Assembly (NCBI RefSeq): GCF_000178455.1
Contig: NZ_ADNU01000023.1
Coordinates: 1-64,000 of the forward strand
Reading direction: 5' to 3'
Length of the DNA: 64,000 nucleotides
Source: Brevibacterium mcbrellneri ATCC 49030
GTDB lineage: Bacteria > Actinomycetota > Actinomycetes > Actinomycetales > Brevibacteriaceae
The position numbers and the translations under genes are program-made. Each line of letters starts with the position of its first letter. The first letter of the stretch is position 1. Under the pieces are notes generated by a model. That model was not told the DNA's origin, ran no database searches, and saw nothing but the letters and a program-made list of their open reading frames with translations. This document shows, one piece after another, positions 37,425-46,205 of this stretch.

Positions 37425-38485
37425 CCGAACCTTTGGTGTTAGGGATTGAGAGTTCCTGCGATGAAACCGGTGTGGGGATCGTGCGTGGTCACACCCTGCT
37501 AACGAACACGGTCGCTTCGTCCATGGACGAACACGTGCGTTACGGGGGAGTGGTTCCCGAGGTGGCTTCCCGCGCGCACATCAACGCAATTGGACCTACC
37601 GTGCAGGCCGCACTGGATGATGCGGGCGTGACCTTGAACGACTTGGACGGGATAGCAGTGACAGCCGGTCCGGGACTGAGCGGGGCGCTCATGGTGGGAG
37701 TGTCAGCCGCTAAAGGTCTGGCCGCTGCCACGGGCCTGCCGCTGTACGGGCTGAACCACTTGGCGGCACACGTGGCAGTCGATATGGTGGCCCCCGATTC
37801 GCCCGGACTCACACTGCCTACCGTGGCGTTGCTGGTGTCTGGCGGGCATACCGAGATTCTCACCATCACCGACATCGTTGACGGGGTGAAACTGGTAGGC
37901 GCCACGATTGACGACGCGGCTGGTGAAGCCTTCGATAAGACGGCGCGGTTGCTGGGCCTGGACTATCCAGGTGGTCCCAATATTTCGCGTGCTGCTGCAG
38001 GTGCTTTCACTGACGGAGTCGCTGGGGATCCGCACGCGGTTGCGTTCCCGCGGGGGCTCACGTCTGCAAAGGACATGCGTGACCCAGAGCGTCGCTATTC
38101 GTTTTCTTTTTCTGGTTTGAAGACCGCGGCGCTGCGGTATGTCACTCAAACGCCGGACGCCAATGTTGCGGATGTCGCGGCCAGTTTCGAAGAAGCGATT
38201 GTGGACGTGCTGGTGAAGAAGGCGCTTTTGGCGTGTGAAGACCTCAACATTCCTCACTTGCTTGTAGGTGGGGGAGTCGCGGCGAATAGGCGGTTGCGCG
38301 CTCGCCTTGAGCACGACTGTGCGCAGGCTGGAGTGACGTTGCGGATTCCGCCGTTCGCGCTGTGTACGGATAACGGTGCCATGGTGGCTGCGTTGGGCGC
38401 GGAGATCATGAGTCGTGGGCTGGCCCCGTCGGACTTTTCGTTTGGAGTGACAAGTTCATTGGAGGTCGACCACGTCTATGTCTGA
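37421..38485 (+). CDS. tsaD: tRNA N6-adenosine threonylcarbamoyltransferase TsaD
   Basis: The catalytic subunit of t6A synthesis. Start is the GTG at 37421 (354 residues): [16 protein letters not shown]. Metal-binding histidines lie in [64 protein letters not shown] and [15 protein letters not shown] are all present. It overlaps the SRPBCC gene by four bases and the Nudix gene by eight. Confidence 0.96.
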   Translation: MTEPLVLGIESSCDETGVGIVRGHTLLTNTVASSMDEHVRYGGVVPEVASRAHINAIGPTVQAALDDAGVTLNDLDGIAVTAGPGLSGALMVGVSAAKGLAAATGLPLYGLNHLAAHVAVDMVAPDSPGLTLPTVALLVSGGHTEILTITDIVDGVKLVGATIDDAAGEAFDKTARLLGLDYPGGPNISRAAAGAFTDGVAGDPHAVAFPRGLTSAKDMRDPERRYSFSFSGLKTAALRYVTQTPDANVADVAASFEEAIVDVLVKKALLACEDLNIPHLLVGGGVAANRRLRARLEHDCAQAGVTLRIPPFALCTDNGAMVAALGAEIMSRGLAPSDFSFGVTSSLEVDHVYV

Positions 38486-38951
38486 CCCACAGGTTTCGCG
38501 TGCTTCTGGTGACGGGTGGTGCAAAACACCCCAGGGTCGTTTCTGGGGGTTGTTTGGCGCAGCCGGTTTACTCATTCATGATTCGGAGCGGGGCGTTTTG
38601 CTCCAGCACAGGGTTTCTTGGTCGGCTCACGGAGGGACGTGGGGTATTCCTGGAGGGGCTAAGCATAAGGGCGAAAGCGACACTGATGCCGCGATTCGGG
38701 AAAGTCACGAAGAAGCAGGGGTGCCGGCTCTAGACGGACACGACATTGAGATTCTTGATCTGTACACGGTTGATAAGAGCGGCTGGACGTACACCACGGT
38801 GATTTGCCGGGCTCTGGGGCGTCTGGAAGAAAGCATCAGTGACCGTGAGAGTGAAGAACTCGCGTGGGTTCCCGTGGACCAGGTTGAGGACTACCCGTTA
38901 CACCCCGAGTTCGCGAAGGCGTGGCCTACCCTGCGTAAGTCCCTGGGGTGA
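38478..38951 (+). CDS. Nudix hydrolase
   Basis: A 157-residue nucleoside-diphosphate-X hydrolase. The Nudix box [24 protein letters not shown]-like segment (about residues 56-79; G x5 E x7 REx2EEXGU form) is complete, preceded by [13 protein letters not shown] and GTWGIPG. Substrate is unknown. It starts inside the end of tsaD. Its last codons (Thr-Leu-Arg-Lys-Ser-Leu-Gly-stop) are duplicated 1.36 kb downstream, at the far side of an inserted segment. Confidence 0.9.
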   Translation: MSDPQVSRASGDGWCKTPQGRFWGLFGAAGLLIHDSERGVLLQHRVSWSAHGGTWGIPGGAKHKGESDTDAAIRESHEEAGVPALDGHDIEILDLYTVDKSGWTYTTVICRALGRLEESISDRESEELAWVPVDQVEDYPLHPEFAKAWPTLRKSLG

Positions 38952-38952
38952 C
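38928..38952. repeat. 25-bp direct repeat, left copy (Nudix 3' end)
   Basis: ACCCTGCGTAAGTCCCTGGGGTGAC, interrupted here for length as ACCCTGCG plus TAAGTCCCTGGGGTGAC, is the last coding bases and stop of the Nudix gene. It matches 40291-40315 in 24 of 25 positions. The pair flanks the inserted nuclease cassette and looks like a target duplication or att-like site. Confidence 0.8.
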
Positions 38953-38965
38953 TTCCGCGCGTGAG

Positions 38966-39098
38966 CGGTTTACTCTACAACCCTCGATCCAGAGTGTAGA
39001 GTAAACACCTCTTTTGTTCGTTTTGTTCACGTTTTCGGGCCAAAAACGGCGCGTTACTCTACACAGCACGCGAAAGTGGGCTGGCCATTGTAGAGAAA
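38966..39098. repeat. 133-bp direct repeat, left copy
   Basis: Matches 40134-40266 over 133 bases with ten mismatches and no gaps. It contains a perfect inverted repeat GTTTACTCTACA / TGTAGAGTAAAC and two further copies of the motif (TTACTCTACA, TGTAGAG), so four TACTCTACA-type half sites in all. It lies downstream of the nuclease gene on the minus strand. Confidence 0.92.
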
Positions 39099-39106
39099 TC
39101 AGGTTT

Positions 39107-40015
39107 CTAAACATTCAGACACTCGCGGACCTTAAGCACAATACTGTCCATCTCGTGTAGTGCGGTTACGCGAATTACTGTCCACCCGAGTCGGCCTAGT
39201 TCGTAGTATCGGTCCGTGTCTTTCAGCACCTGCTCTGTGAGCTCGAAGTGGTGACGCCCTTCGTATTCGATCGCGATTTTTGCAAACGGGTACGCCAAGT
39301 CCGGGTGGATGTGTGCCCCGAATCGTTCAATCCACACCGGGTACGCGACTACTGGTTCGGGAAGACCCGCACGTACCAGCGCTAACCGGAGACGTGTTTC
39401 TTGAGGTGACGCAACGTTCTCACGGGCCAGCGCACCAGCTTGCTTCAGCTTGGACCACCCGTGAACCTTGGGCCCGGCAGCAACCAGCTGGTCGAGTTTG
39501 GTGCGTGTGAGTTCCGCTGGTCTACGCCATGGCCCCATAAGCGCGTCAAGAACTGCGACCAGGTTTTCCACAGACTCTTGCCGTGCAATGACATGAAGAA
39601 TCCCGCCGAGGTGGTGAAACCGCAAGCCTTCTTTAGTGACGCTCGCGGTGTCAGCCATACGGAAAGACTTCACATGCGGAACCGCGATCGGGCCGTGTTC
39701 ATTGGGAACTGCAATGTCTAGCTCTGGTCGAAGTTTGATTGGCAAGCCACGCAGATACGCGGCGCTGTTACCCGTGACCATTGCGTGGGGGCGTGTTGCC
39801 GTTACTGCGCTGAGCTCAGTAAATAGAGTCCACCAGTGAGGGTCCTCGTGCGCCCAGAGCGGTATCCGCACGGTGCGAACATGCGCATCAGAAGTGAAGG
39901 TTCCCCTCAGTTTGTGGCCTTTGAGGAATACCGGTGTGAGTTGTGATGGGCGGAGACCACGCGTACGCGCCTCCTGTAAAGACATCGGAATGTGCAGGGT
40001 GCGTTGTGAATCCAT
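39107..40015 (-). CDS. Predicted PD-(D/E)xK nuclease-domain protein (DUF559/Vsr-like C-terminus)
   Basis: A 302-residue protein of the large actinobacterial group annotated as DUF559 or AbiEi-antitoxin-like. The N-terminal half (about 1-120) includes RGLRPSQLTPVFLKGHKLRG and a long helical part. The C-terminal part has the nuclease-like core HPDLAYPFAKIAIEYEGRHH and TDRYYELGRLGWTVIRVT, comparable to Vsr-type folds. I start at ATG 40015; a GTG at 40042 is possible. The gene stands alone between two 133-bp direct repeats. The true role (defence, homing or other) is unknown. Confidence 0.7.
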   Translation of the reverse strand: MDSQRTLHIPMSLQEARTRGLRPSQLTPVFLKGHKLRGTFTSDAHVRTVRIPLWAHEDPHWWTLFTELSAVTATRPHAMVTGNSAAYLRGLPIKLRPELDIAVPNEHGPIAVPHVKSFRMADTASVTKEGLRFHHLGGILHVIARQESVENLVAVLDALMGPWRRPAELTRTKLDQLVAAGPKVHGWSKLKQAGALARENVASPQETRLRLALVRAGLPEPVVAYPVWIERFGAHIHPDLAYPFAKIAIEYEGRHHFELTEQVLKDTDRYYELGRLGWTVIRVTALHEMDSIVLKVRECLNV

Positions 40016-40133
40016 GCGCTGAATGTAGGCGCCTGAGCTCACTACCGCTATAGCCCTTGAGCGACCTGTGGAAAACCCAGCTTCAAGGGGACGCCTGTGC
40101 CACCAAGTCGCGTGTGCTGGGGACAATGCTGAA

Positions 40134-40266
40134 CGGTTTACCCTACAACCCTCGATCCAGAGTGTAGAGTAAACACCCTTTTTGTTCGTTTTGTTCACGT
40201 TTTCGGCCCAAAATCGGCCCGTTACTCTACACTCCACGCGAAAGTGGGATGGTCATTGTAGAGAAA
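40134..40266. repeat. 133-bp direct repeat, right copy
   Basis: The second copy of the repeat, lying upstream of the nuclease gene on its coding strand, so it may hold its promoter and operators. Here the large inverted repeat has one mismatch (GTTTACCCTACA / TGTAGAGTAAAC). The T-rich centre (TTTTTGTTCGTTTTGTTCACG) differs little from the left copy. Confidence 0.92.
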
Positions 40267-40290
40267 CGGGTCAAACCACCTCAGTGGTCC

Positions 40291-40315
40291 ACCCTACGTA
40301 AGTCCCTGGGGTGAC
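40291..40315. repeat. 25-bp direct repeat, right copy
   Basis: Differs from the left copy by one base (A for G at position six). It carries a relic of the Nudix stop codon and is followed directly by the 3' end region of the YbdK-type ligase gene. The original junction was probably this copy, with 38953-40315 inserted. Confidence 0.8.
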
Positions 40316-40328
40316 CTGCGGGTGCAAC

Positions 40329-41477
40329 CTACTCCGCGCCGGGCGCAATAACTTGAGAAGGCCGCGTGGACTTAAATTCGTCAACCAAAAGCTTGGCCAC
40401 TTGGAACATATCGCCCGTGTTTTCGTAAACAGCCCGTTGACGCTGATACGACGCGCCAATGCGTGCGAACTCCAACATGCCCAGAAGCTCATCCTCGCAC
40501 CCAAGCTCACGGGCAATCGGGGTTAAGAACTCCACCTCATCAGCAATCACGTGCTTCACTAGGCGTTCACGCCCAAGCTCGTTTTCAATGATGATCGCGT
40601 CCATCCCATAACGCGCGGCACGCCACTTGTTCTCCACATGGAACCACTGCGGCATGGTGGGCAAACTCAACCCGCGGTCTAAGCGATCGCAGAAGTGATG
40701 CACCAGACACTGGACGAACGCGGTCACTGCTGCGACCTCGGCGATGGTGGGCATCCCGTCACACACCCGCACTTCAATGGTTCCCCACTTAGGAGCAGGC
40801 CGGATATCCCACCGGATCTCATTGATCTGCTCAATCACACCGGTCTTCTGCATGTCGTGAACGTACTTTTCATATTCGCGCCACTCGGTAAACGGATACG
40901 GTAGCCCAGCGGTAGGCAACTGCTGGAACAGCATGGCGCGGTTGGAAGCGTAACTGGTGTCCGTGTCTTCCCAAAACGGGCTAGAAGCACTCACCGCTTG
41001 CAGGTGCGGCACATAGCACATGAGCGCATTCATGATGGGCAAAACGTACTCACGTTTGTCGATACCCACGTGCGTGTGAACCCCGTAAATGAGCATGTGG
41101 TGACCCCACCACTGCGTACGGTTAATGAGTTCCGCGTAACGCTCTTTGTCGGTCACCTGCTGCTCACGCCAGTGCGCAAACGGGTGAGTTCCTGCGCTCA
41201 TGAGGTCCAGGCCCAGCGGGTTGGTGATCTCACGCAACTGCGCAACTGAAGATTTGAGGTCCGCTACCGCGCCAGACACCTGCTCGTGGACACCGGTAAC
41301 AACCTCAACTGTGTTCGTGAGCATTTCGCCCACAATGCACGAATCAAGACCAGCTTTACCAACAAGATTGAGGACCTCACCGGCACGCGGGACGAGGTCC
41401 AAATTCGTCTTGTCTACCAAAGCTAGCTCCCATTCGACTCCCAAGGTCGAACGGGGGGACTGCGCAAAATCAACCAT
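40329..41477 (-). CDS. YbdK-type carboxylate-amine ligase (glutamate-cysteine ligase family 2)
   Basis: A 382-residue ATP-dependent ligase with weak gamma-glutamylcysteine activity known for some members. It has LGVEWELALVDKTN at the nucleotide site, GTHPFAHWREQQVTDKERYAEL, GVHTHVGIDKREYVLPIMNAL, SASSPFWEDTDTSYASNRAMLFQQLP and the C-terminal WRAARYGMDAIII. In actinobacteria glutathione is usually replaced by mycothiol, so the physiological product is uncertain. It is read toward the nuclease cassette. Confidence 0.88.
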   Translation of the reverse strand: MVDFAQSPRSTLGVEWELALVDKTNLDLVPRAGEVLNLVGKAGLDSCIVGEMLTNTVEVVTGVHEQVSGAVADLKSSVAQLREITNPLGLDLMSAGTHPFAHWREQQVTDKERYAELINRTQWWGHHMLIYGVHTHVGIDKREYVLPIMNALMCYVPHLQAVSASSPFWEDTDTSYASNRAMLFQQLPTAGLPYPFTEWREYEKYVHDMQKTGVIEQINEIRWDIRPAPKWGTIEVRVCDGMPTIAEVAAVTAFVQCLVHHFCDRLDRGLSLPTMPQWFHVENKWRAARYGMDAIIIENELGRERLVKHVIADEVEFLTPIARELGCEDELLGMLEFARIGASYQRQRAVYENTGDMFQVAKLLVDEFKSTRPSQVIAPGAE

Positions 41478-41519
41478 GATGGCAATCCTAGTGTGTAGCC
41501 CAGGAATACACGGTGTGAG

Positions 41520-42380
41520 CTAGCTCGCGTGATCCCCTGTGGCAACGGGGTTTGAATCGTCCGATGACCACCCTGACCAGGAAGGACCGTACAAAACGGG
41601 GGTCACGCCCACTTGCATCAAGCTCAACGCATTGTGACAAGCTGTGACACCAGACCCGCAATAGACACCCACCTCCGCGGTAGGCTTGCCCGTTTCGTCC
41701 AGGACGCCGAGGTCGTTCCACGCTTTGCGCAGTTCGTCCTCTGAGAGCCACCGCCCGTTAGGGGTGTTGAGGGTTGTGGGTCGGTTGATGGCACCTGGGA
41801 TGTGGCCTGCTTTGGGGTCCATGGGTTCGTGGTCACCGCGGTAACGTTCGGCGGCGCGGGAGTCGATGAGGGTGCCGGTGCGGGCGAGATCAGCTGCCCC
41901 TGCTGCGTCGGTAGTGGGAAGGGATGGGGTGACGGAGTATGACGACGGTACACGTTCATTAGTGTCTGGGCCGTGTTCCAGTTCGTAGCCAGCGTCCTTC
42001 CACGCGGTCAGGCCACCGTCGAGAACGTGAACATCTGTGAGCCCCGCCCACAAGAGCAACCACCACGCGCGGGCTGCCGCAGTTGAGGCAGCGTCGTCAT
42101 AGATCACCACAGTGGTTTTTTCATCGATACTCAAGCACTGCAGCGTTCGTTGGAATTCCTCAACGCTGGGCAGGGGGTGACGGCCCAGGTGCGGTTCATC
42201 AGGACGGTGACTGGACAGCTGTTCATCCAGTGACACGTATGTGGCACCGGGAATGTGACTTTCCAAGTAGTCCGGGTAGCCGTTGGGCTTACCCAAGGTC
42301 CACCGCACATCCAGGATCCGAACACGGGGTTTGCCCACAAGCGGGTGAAGTTGATCCACGCTGATCACGTGCTGCGTCAT
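41520..42380 (-). CDS. sseA: Thiosulfate / 3-mercaptopyruvate sulfurtransferase
   Basis: Transfers sulfane sulfur to a thiophilic acceptor. Two rhodanese domains: the inactive N-terminal one (RILDVRWTLGKPNG, HIPGATYVSLDEQL) and the catalytic one with HIPGAINRP and the active loop YCGSGVTACHN, where the Cys accepts sulfur; CGSGVTA favours mercaptopyruvate-type substrates. I use the ATG at 42380 (286 residues) preceded by GAGAGG. It is transcribed away from nagZ, with a 54-base divergent spacer. Confidence 0.92.
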   Translation of the reverse strand: MTQHVISVDQLHPLVGKPRVRILDVRWTLGKPNGYPDYLESHIPGATYVSLDEQLSSHRPDEPHLGRHPLPSVEEFQRTLQCLSIDEKTTVVIYDDAASTAAARAWWLLLWAGLTDVHVLDGGLTAWKDAGYELEHGPDTNERVPSSYSVTPSLPTTDAAGAADLARTGTLIDSRAAERYRGDHEPMDPKAGHIPGAINRPTTLNTPNGRWLSEDELRKAWNDLGVLDETGKPTAEVGVYCGSGVTACHNALSLMQVGVTPVLYGPSWSGWSSDDSNPVATGDHAS

Positions 42381-42434
42381 AGAGTCGCCTCTCGTTAAGC
42401 AATTGCACATTACAGCCTAGCTAAACTTAGCCCC

Positions 42435-44045
42435 ATGCGTCGTTTAATCACCGCAGGAATCTGTGCTCTGTTATTGGCCGGTTGTGGAGGGACCCAAGGG
42501 ACCTCCACACAAACGTCTGGCCCTGCCCAGGAAACTGAGAAGTCCGACACCGCTTCCAACGCCCCTGAAACCCCACAGGCTCAAGGCCCAGCGCCAGTTG
42601 AAGGGATCAGCGATGAAGACACATCGGAAGCAAAAAAGATCGTCGAAAAGATGTCGGATGAAGAACTGGCCGGATCTGTTTTGATGATGACATACCAAGG
42701 AACAGATCCGCAGGTCGCTGCGGATACCATCGAACGCTTGCACCTTTCCGGCAGTATCGTGATGACCTACAACCTGGGCGAAACAGCCACCTTAAAAGAC
42801 CTCAAAGCGACCACCTCGGCGATCAAAGCGGGGGGCAAAGACCGCGACTGGCCGGTTCTCACCTCGGTCGACCAGGAAGGCGGGCCCGTTGCCCGCGTGC
42901 GGTCCGCAACCATGCCGTTCCCACCGCTCATGGCCGGTGGGGCGGTGCGCAACAAAGACACGGTCACCAACGCGACCCACGCGCAAGGTGCGGAACTGCG
43001 CGACGCCGGTTTCTCAATCGACTTCGCCCCTGTCGCCGATGTCACCGTGGGCGCAAAAGACCCAGCAATCAACGTGCGGTCTGCCGGCGACAAGTCTGAC
43101 GCGGTGAGCGACACGGTCGCGGCCGCAGTGAGCGGGTACAGCAAGGCGGGGATTGGTTCGGCAGCTAAACACTTTCCGGGCCACGGTTCCCTCACGGTCG
43201 ATTCACACGAATCCCTCCCCGTGTCGAAAAAGTCGCTGAAAAAGCTGAGCAAAACGGAATATGAGCCGTTTAAAAAGGCCGCCGAGGTGGGAGTCCCGTT
43301 GATCATGGTGGGCCACATTGCGGTGCCCGGGAACGAAAAGCTTCCCGGTGACCTCAACCCCGAGGTGTACGAAGCTTTGCGTAAAGACGTTGGCTTTGAA
43401 CATGTGGCAGTGACCGACGCGCTGAACATGGGGGCGGTTACGCAAAAGGACTCGGCGCTCACCGCGATCAAGGCGGGGGCAGATTTGGCTCTCATGCCGC
43501 ATGACACTGAGCAAGCACACGCAAGCATTGTGAAAGCGGTCAAAAGTGGCGACCTACCACGTAAACGAATAACGGAGGCTGCGACTCGGGTGGTGTCGCT
43601 GAGTCTGTGGCAAAAGCGCAGCGCTGAAATCGCTCAGGGCAGTGCCCCTAAAACTGAAGATGCGTTGCGTGCGTATGCAGAAGAGTCTTTGTCAGTGATT
43701 AGTGGGACGTGCCAGGTTGCCAAGCCACTCAAAAAAGCGCGAGTAGTGGGTGACGATGAGGTTGCAGTTCAACGCCTGTCCAAGGCCTTCGAAAATAACG
43801 GTGTATCTGTTGGCAGCGGCCCAACCGTGAGTGTGGGGCAGAAACCTGCGGACGGTGCGAAGTACGTTGTAGGGATCGGTGCGCCGTGGAACGTGGACCG
43901 AGCCAAGGCAGACACTGTCATCGCCACATATTCTGGCAATGAGTACGCAATGGATGCCGCAGCCAAATACCTGACAGGCACACTGGAGGCGAAGGCGCAG
44001 GTTCCCGTGAAGGTTCGCGCTAAGTCGCCTCAGTGCGGAAAGTAG
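42435..44045 (+). CDS. GH3 beta-N-acetylhexosaminidase lipoprotein (NagZ-like)
   Basis: A 536-residue exported enzyme that should remove N-acetylglucosamine from cell-wall fragments. The signal peptide ends in the lipobox LLAGC (Cys at about 16), then a Thr/Ser/Pro-rich linker. The GH3 barrel shows VDQEGGPVARVR, DFAPVADVT and KHFPGHGSLTVDSHESLP, with the catalytic nucleophile Asp in VTDALNMGAVT. A C-terminal domain follows. A TAAACT box ends eight bases before the ATG and there is no ribosome site, so a leaderless transcript is likely. Confidence 0.9.
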   Translation: MRRLITAGICALLLAGCGGTQGTSTQTSGPAQETEKSDTASNAPETPQAQGPAPVEGISDEDTSEAKKIVEKMSDEELAGSVLMMTYQGTDPQVAADTIERLHLSGSIVMTYNLGETATLKDLKATTSAIKAGGKDRDWPVLTSVDQEGGPVARVRSATMPFPPLMAGGAVRNKDTVTNATHAQGAELRDAGFSIDFAPVADVTVGAKDPAINVRSAGDKSDAVSDTVAAAVSGYSKAGIGSAAKHFPGHGSLTVDSHESLPVSKKSLKKLSKTEYEPFKKAAEVGVPLIMVGHIAVPGNEKLPGDLNPEVYEALRKDVGFEHVAVTDALNMGAVTQKDSALTAIKAGADLALMPHDTEQAHASIVKAVKSGDLPRKRITEAATRVVSLSLWQKRSAEIAQGSAPKTEDALRAYAEESLSVISGTCQVAKPLKKARVVGDDEVAVQRLSKAFENNGVSVGSGPTVSVGQKPADGAKYVVGIGAPWNVDRAKADTVIATYSGNEYAMDAAAKYLTGTLEAKAQVPVKVRAKSPQCGK

Positions 44046-44096
44046 CGGTGGCTGGCGTACCGGCGCCCGTCCGCGGCGCTATGGGGAGCCGGCTAG

Positions 44097-45311
44097 TTAC
44101 AGCGTCACGGGCTGTGTGAACAGCACCACGTGCTTCTCGCCTACACGGGTGAAAACCAAGGTCGCTGACTCACTGCCCTGGGTCAGCTTTAACTGACGTC
44201 GAACCTTCTCAGGAACAATATCCATGCCACGTTTCTTAATGATGACCTTGCCAATGTTGCGGGCCTTCAGCGCTTGACGCAACGCTTTAATACCAGCAGG
44301 CAGCACATCCACAATCCGGTACTGCGACACCGCGCGCTGAGCAATCCCGGTCACAAGACCATCACCAGTCAGGTACGCAATTTTGGGGGAAATCCGCCGC
44401 ACACCTAGAGGATCACACAGGGCAGTGACTAACCCAGCACGTACCAGGGCACCGTTCGGCTCAAACAGATACTCGCCCAGCTCACCAATCCCGGGTTCGT
44501 CCTCCTCGGGCACCTCGGACTCGTGCACCGTGAGTGTTCCGGGCTCATCGCCCATGAGAAGAGCAGAACGCCCTGCCCGCTGACACGCGTCGCCAGCGTA
44601 CAGCCCCACTTCAACAACATCACCGTTGTGCGAAACCCACTGGGCCTCCCACCCATCCGGCACGAGCCCATGATCCAACGCCGGACCCATTTTCACTCCA
44701 GCTGCCCGCACCTCGGCGGCCTTCTCAACCACCCACGACAGCGACGGCGAAAACGACTCCGGATCACTGAGTCTGCGCGCCTGCCCATCCCGATGCGAAC
44801 CAGACCTGCGGGCAGGGTCGCACCACAGCGCGTCAAACCCCGCCAGGTCTTGATCTTCAGCGGCACCGTGAACCACCTCGGCGGTGGGAAACTCACGCAT
44901 ATTAAAAGCCGCGATCGCAGAGGTAACTTCATCAATCTCAACTGCGCGCACCTGCACATCCGTACCCGCAAACGCCAGCGCATCCGCGCCAACTCCGCAC
45001 CCCAAATCGGCAATCGAGGTGACTCCAGCCTGACGCATGCGGGCCGCGTGGTGGGCAGCGACAGGAATCCGGGTGGCCTGCGCTAACCCGTCGCGCGTGA
45101 ACAACATGTGTGAGGCAAACGGGCCAAACTTGTCTTCCGCTTCGATGCGCAACTGAGCCTGCGTGAGGATCGCCGCAGTGAGTTCAGGGCTTAAGCCCTG
45201 CGCCCGCAACTGCTTGTTCAGCTGCAACTCACGCGAACGGTCGTAATCGAGAGAATCCAGAATCTTAAGAGCAGAAACGTCAAGAAGTTGTTTCAAAGTG
45301 CTGGGATCCAT
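44097..45311 (-). CDS. Class I SAM-dependent methyltransferase (THUMP-like)
   Basis: A 404-residue protein of the family often annotated SAM-dependent methyltransferase with THUMP-like domain, common in Actinobacteria. It has an N-terminal helical part (MDPSTLKQLLDVSALKILD), the motif I region IADLGCGVGADALAFAG, VRAVEIDEVTSAIAAFN and ALWCDPARRSG. The C-terminal THUMP-like region has VIIKKRGMDIVPEKVRRQLK. A tRNA or rRNA target is plausible, but no substrate is known. I start at 45311; a longer frame overlaps rsmA's start. It is divergent from rsmA. Confidence 0.85.
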   Translation of the reverse strand: MDPSTLKQLLDVSALKILDSLDYDRSRELQLNKQLRAQGLSPELTAAILTQAQLRIEAEDKFGPFASHMLFTRDGLAQATRIPVAAHHAARMRQAGVTSIADLGCGVGADALAFAGTDVQVRAVEIDEVTSAIAAFNMREFPTAEVVHGAAEDQDLAGFDALWCDPARRSGSHRDGQARRLSDPESFSPSLSWVVEKAAEVRAAGVKMGPALDHGLVPDGWEAQWVSHNGDVVEVGLYAGDACQRAGRSALLMGDEPGTLTVHESEVPEEDEPGIGELGEYLFEPNGALVRAGLVTALCDPLGVRRISPKIAYLTGDGLVTGIAQRAVSQYRIVDVLPAGIKALRQALKARNIGKVIIKKRGMDIVPEKVRRQLKLTQGSESATLVFTRVGEKHVVLFTQPVTL

Positions 45312-45344
45312 TTCACTATGGTAACTGGCGTATAGGGTGGAGGT

Positions 45345-46205
45345 GTGAGCACACTTTTGACCGCGCGCACAGTTCGCGAGTTTGCACATGAACTGGGGTT
45401 ACGCCCCACTAAAACGCGTGGTCAAAACTTCGTGATCGACCCCAACACGGTGCGCATGATCGTGGAAGAAGCACAGCTCACCACTGGCGAGCAGGTCGTG
45501 GAAATCGGTCCGGGACTAGGGTCGCTGACCTTGGGACTTCTGGAGGCCGGCCACCCGGTGACGGCGGTCGAAATCGACAGGCTGCTGGCCTCCCGGCTCC
45601 CGCGTACGATCGACGAACACGCCCCGGACGCCCACCCGCTCACCCTCATCAACGACGATGCCCTCCACGTCACCGAACTCCCCACCACCCCCACCGCGCT
45701 CGTGGCGAACTTGCCGTACAACGTGGCCGTGCCCGTGCTCATGCACTTCCTGGAAACGTTCCCGTCACTGAACTCGGTGTTGGTGATGGTGCAGGCCGAG
45801 GTGGCAAACCGGCTGGCTGCCACCCCAGGTTCGCGGGTGTACGGGGCACCCAGCGTGAAAGCCAAGTGGTATGGGGCTGTGACGCGCGGGTCAGACATCG
45901 GGAAAAACGTCTTTTGGCCAGCCCCCAACGTTGGTTCCGGGCTGGTACGGATCGTGAAGCACGCGCAACCGTACGGAGATGAGGAACTGCGCACGGCCAC
46001 ATTTGATGTGGTCAACGCGGCATTTGCCCAGCGCCGGAAAACGCTCAGGCAAGCGCTCGCAGGTCTGTTAGGTTCAGGCGCGGACTCTGAGCAGGTGCTG
46101 GTCGACTCCGGTATCGACCCTAAGACGCGCGGCGAAGCTCTGGACATCGACGCGTTCATCACAATCGCACGCACGTGGCTGGCCGGCAGAAAAGGCTCAC
46201 AATGA
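45345..46205 (+). CDS. rsmA: 16S rRNA dimethyladenosine transferase
   Basis: Dimethylates A1518 and A1519 of 16S rRNA. The 286 residues have TRGQNFVIDPNTVRMIV, the SAM motif VVEIGPGLGSLTLGLLE, VTAVEIDRLL, the catalytic NLPYNVAVPVLM, and C-terminal FAQRRKTLRQALAG. The GTG start follows GGAGG, and a TATAGG box lies a few bases upstream, so the leader must be very short. It overlaps ispE by four bases. Confidence 0.96.
   Translation: MSTLLTARTVREFAHELGLRPTKTRGQNFVIDPNTVRMIVEEAQLTTGEQVVEIGPGLGSLTLGLLEAGHPVTAVEIDRLLASRLPRTIDEHAPDAHPLTLINDDALHVTELPTTPTALVANLPYNVAVPVLMHFLETFPSLNSVLVMVQAEVANRLAATPGSRVYGAPSVKAKWYGAVTRGSDIGKNVFWPAPNVGSGLVRIVKHAQPYGDEELRTATFDVVNAAFAQRRKTLRQALAGLLGSGADSEQVLVDSGIDPKTRGEALDIDAFITIARTWLAGRKGSQ

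Noticed and set aside
38926-39114. Small minus-strand frame in the left 133-bp repeat
   Set aside because: It only mirrors the start of the frame in the right repeat; both cross the repeat and have no ribosome site or protein pattern.
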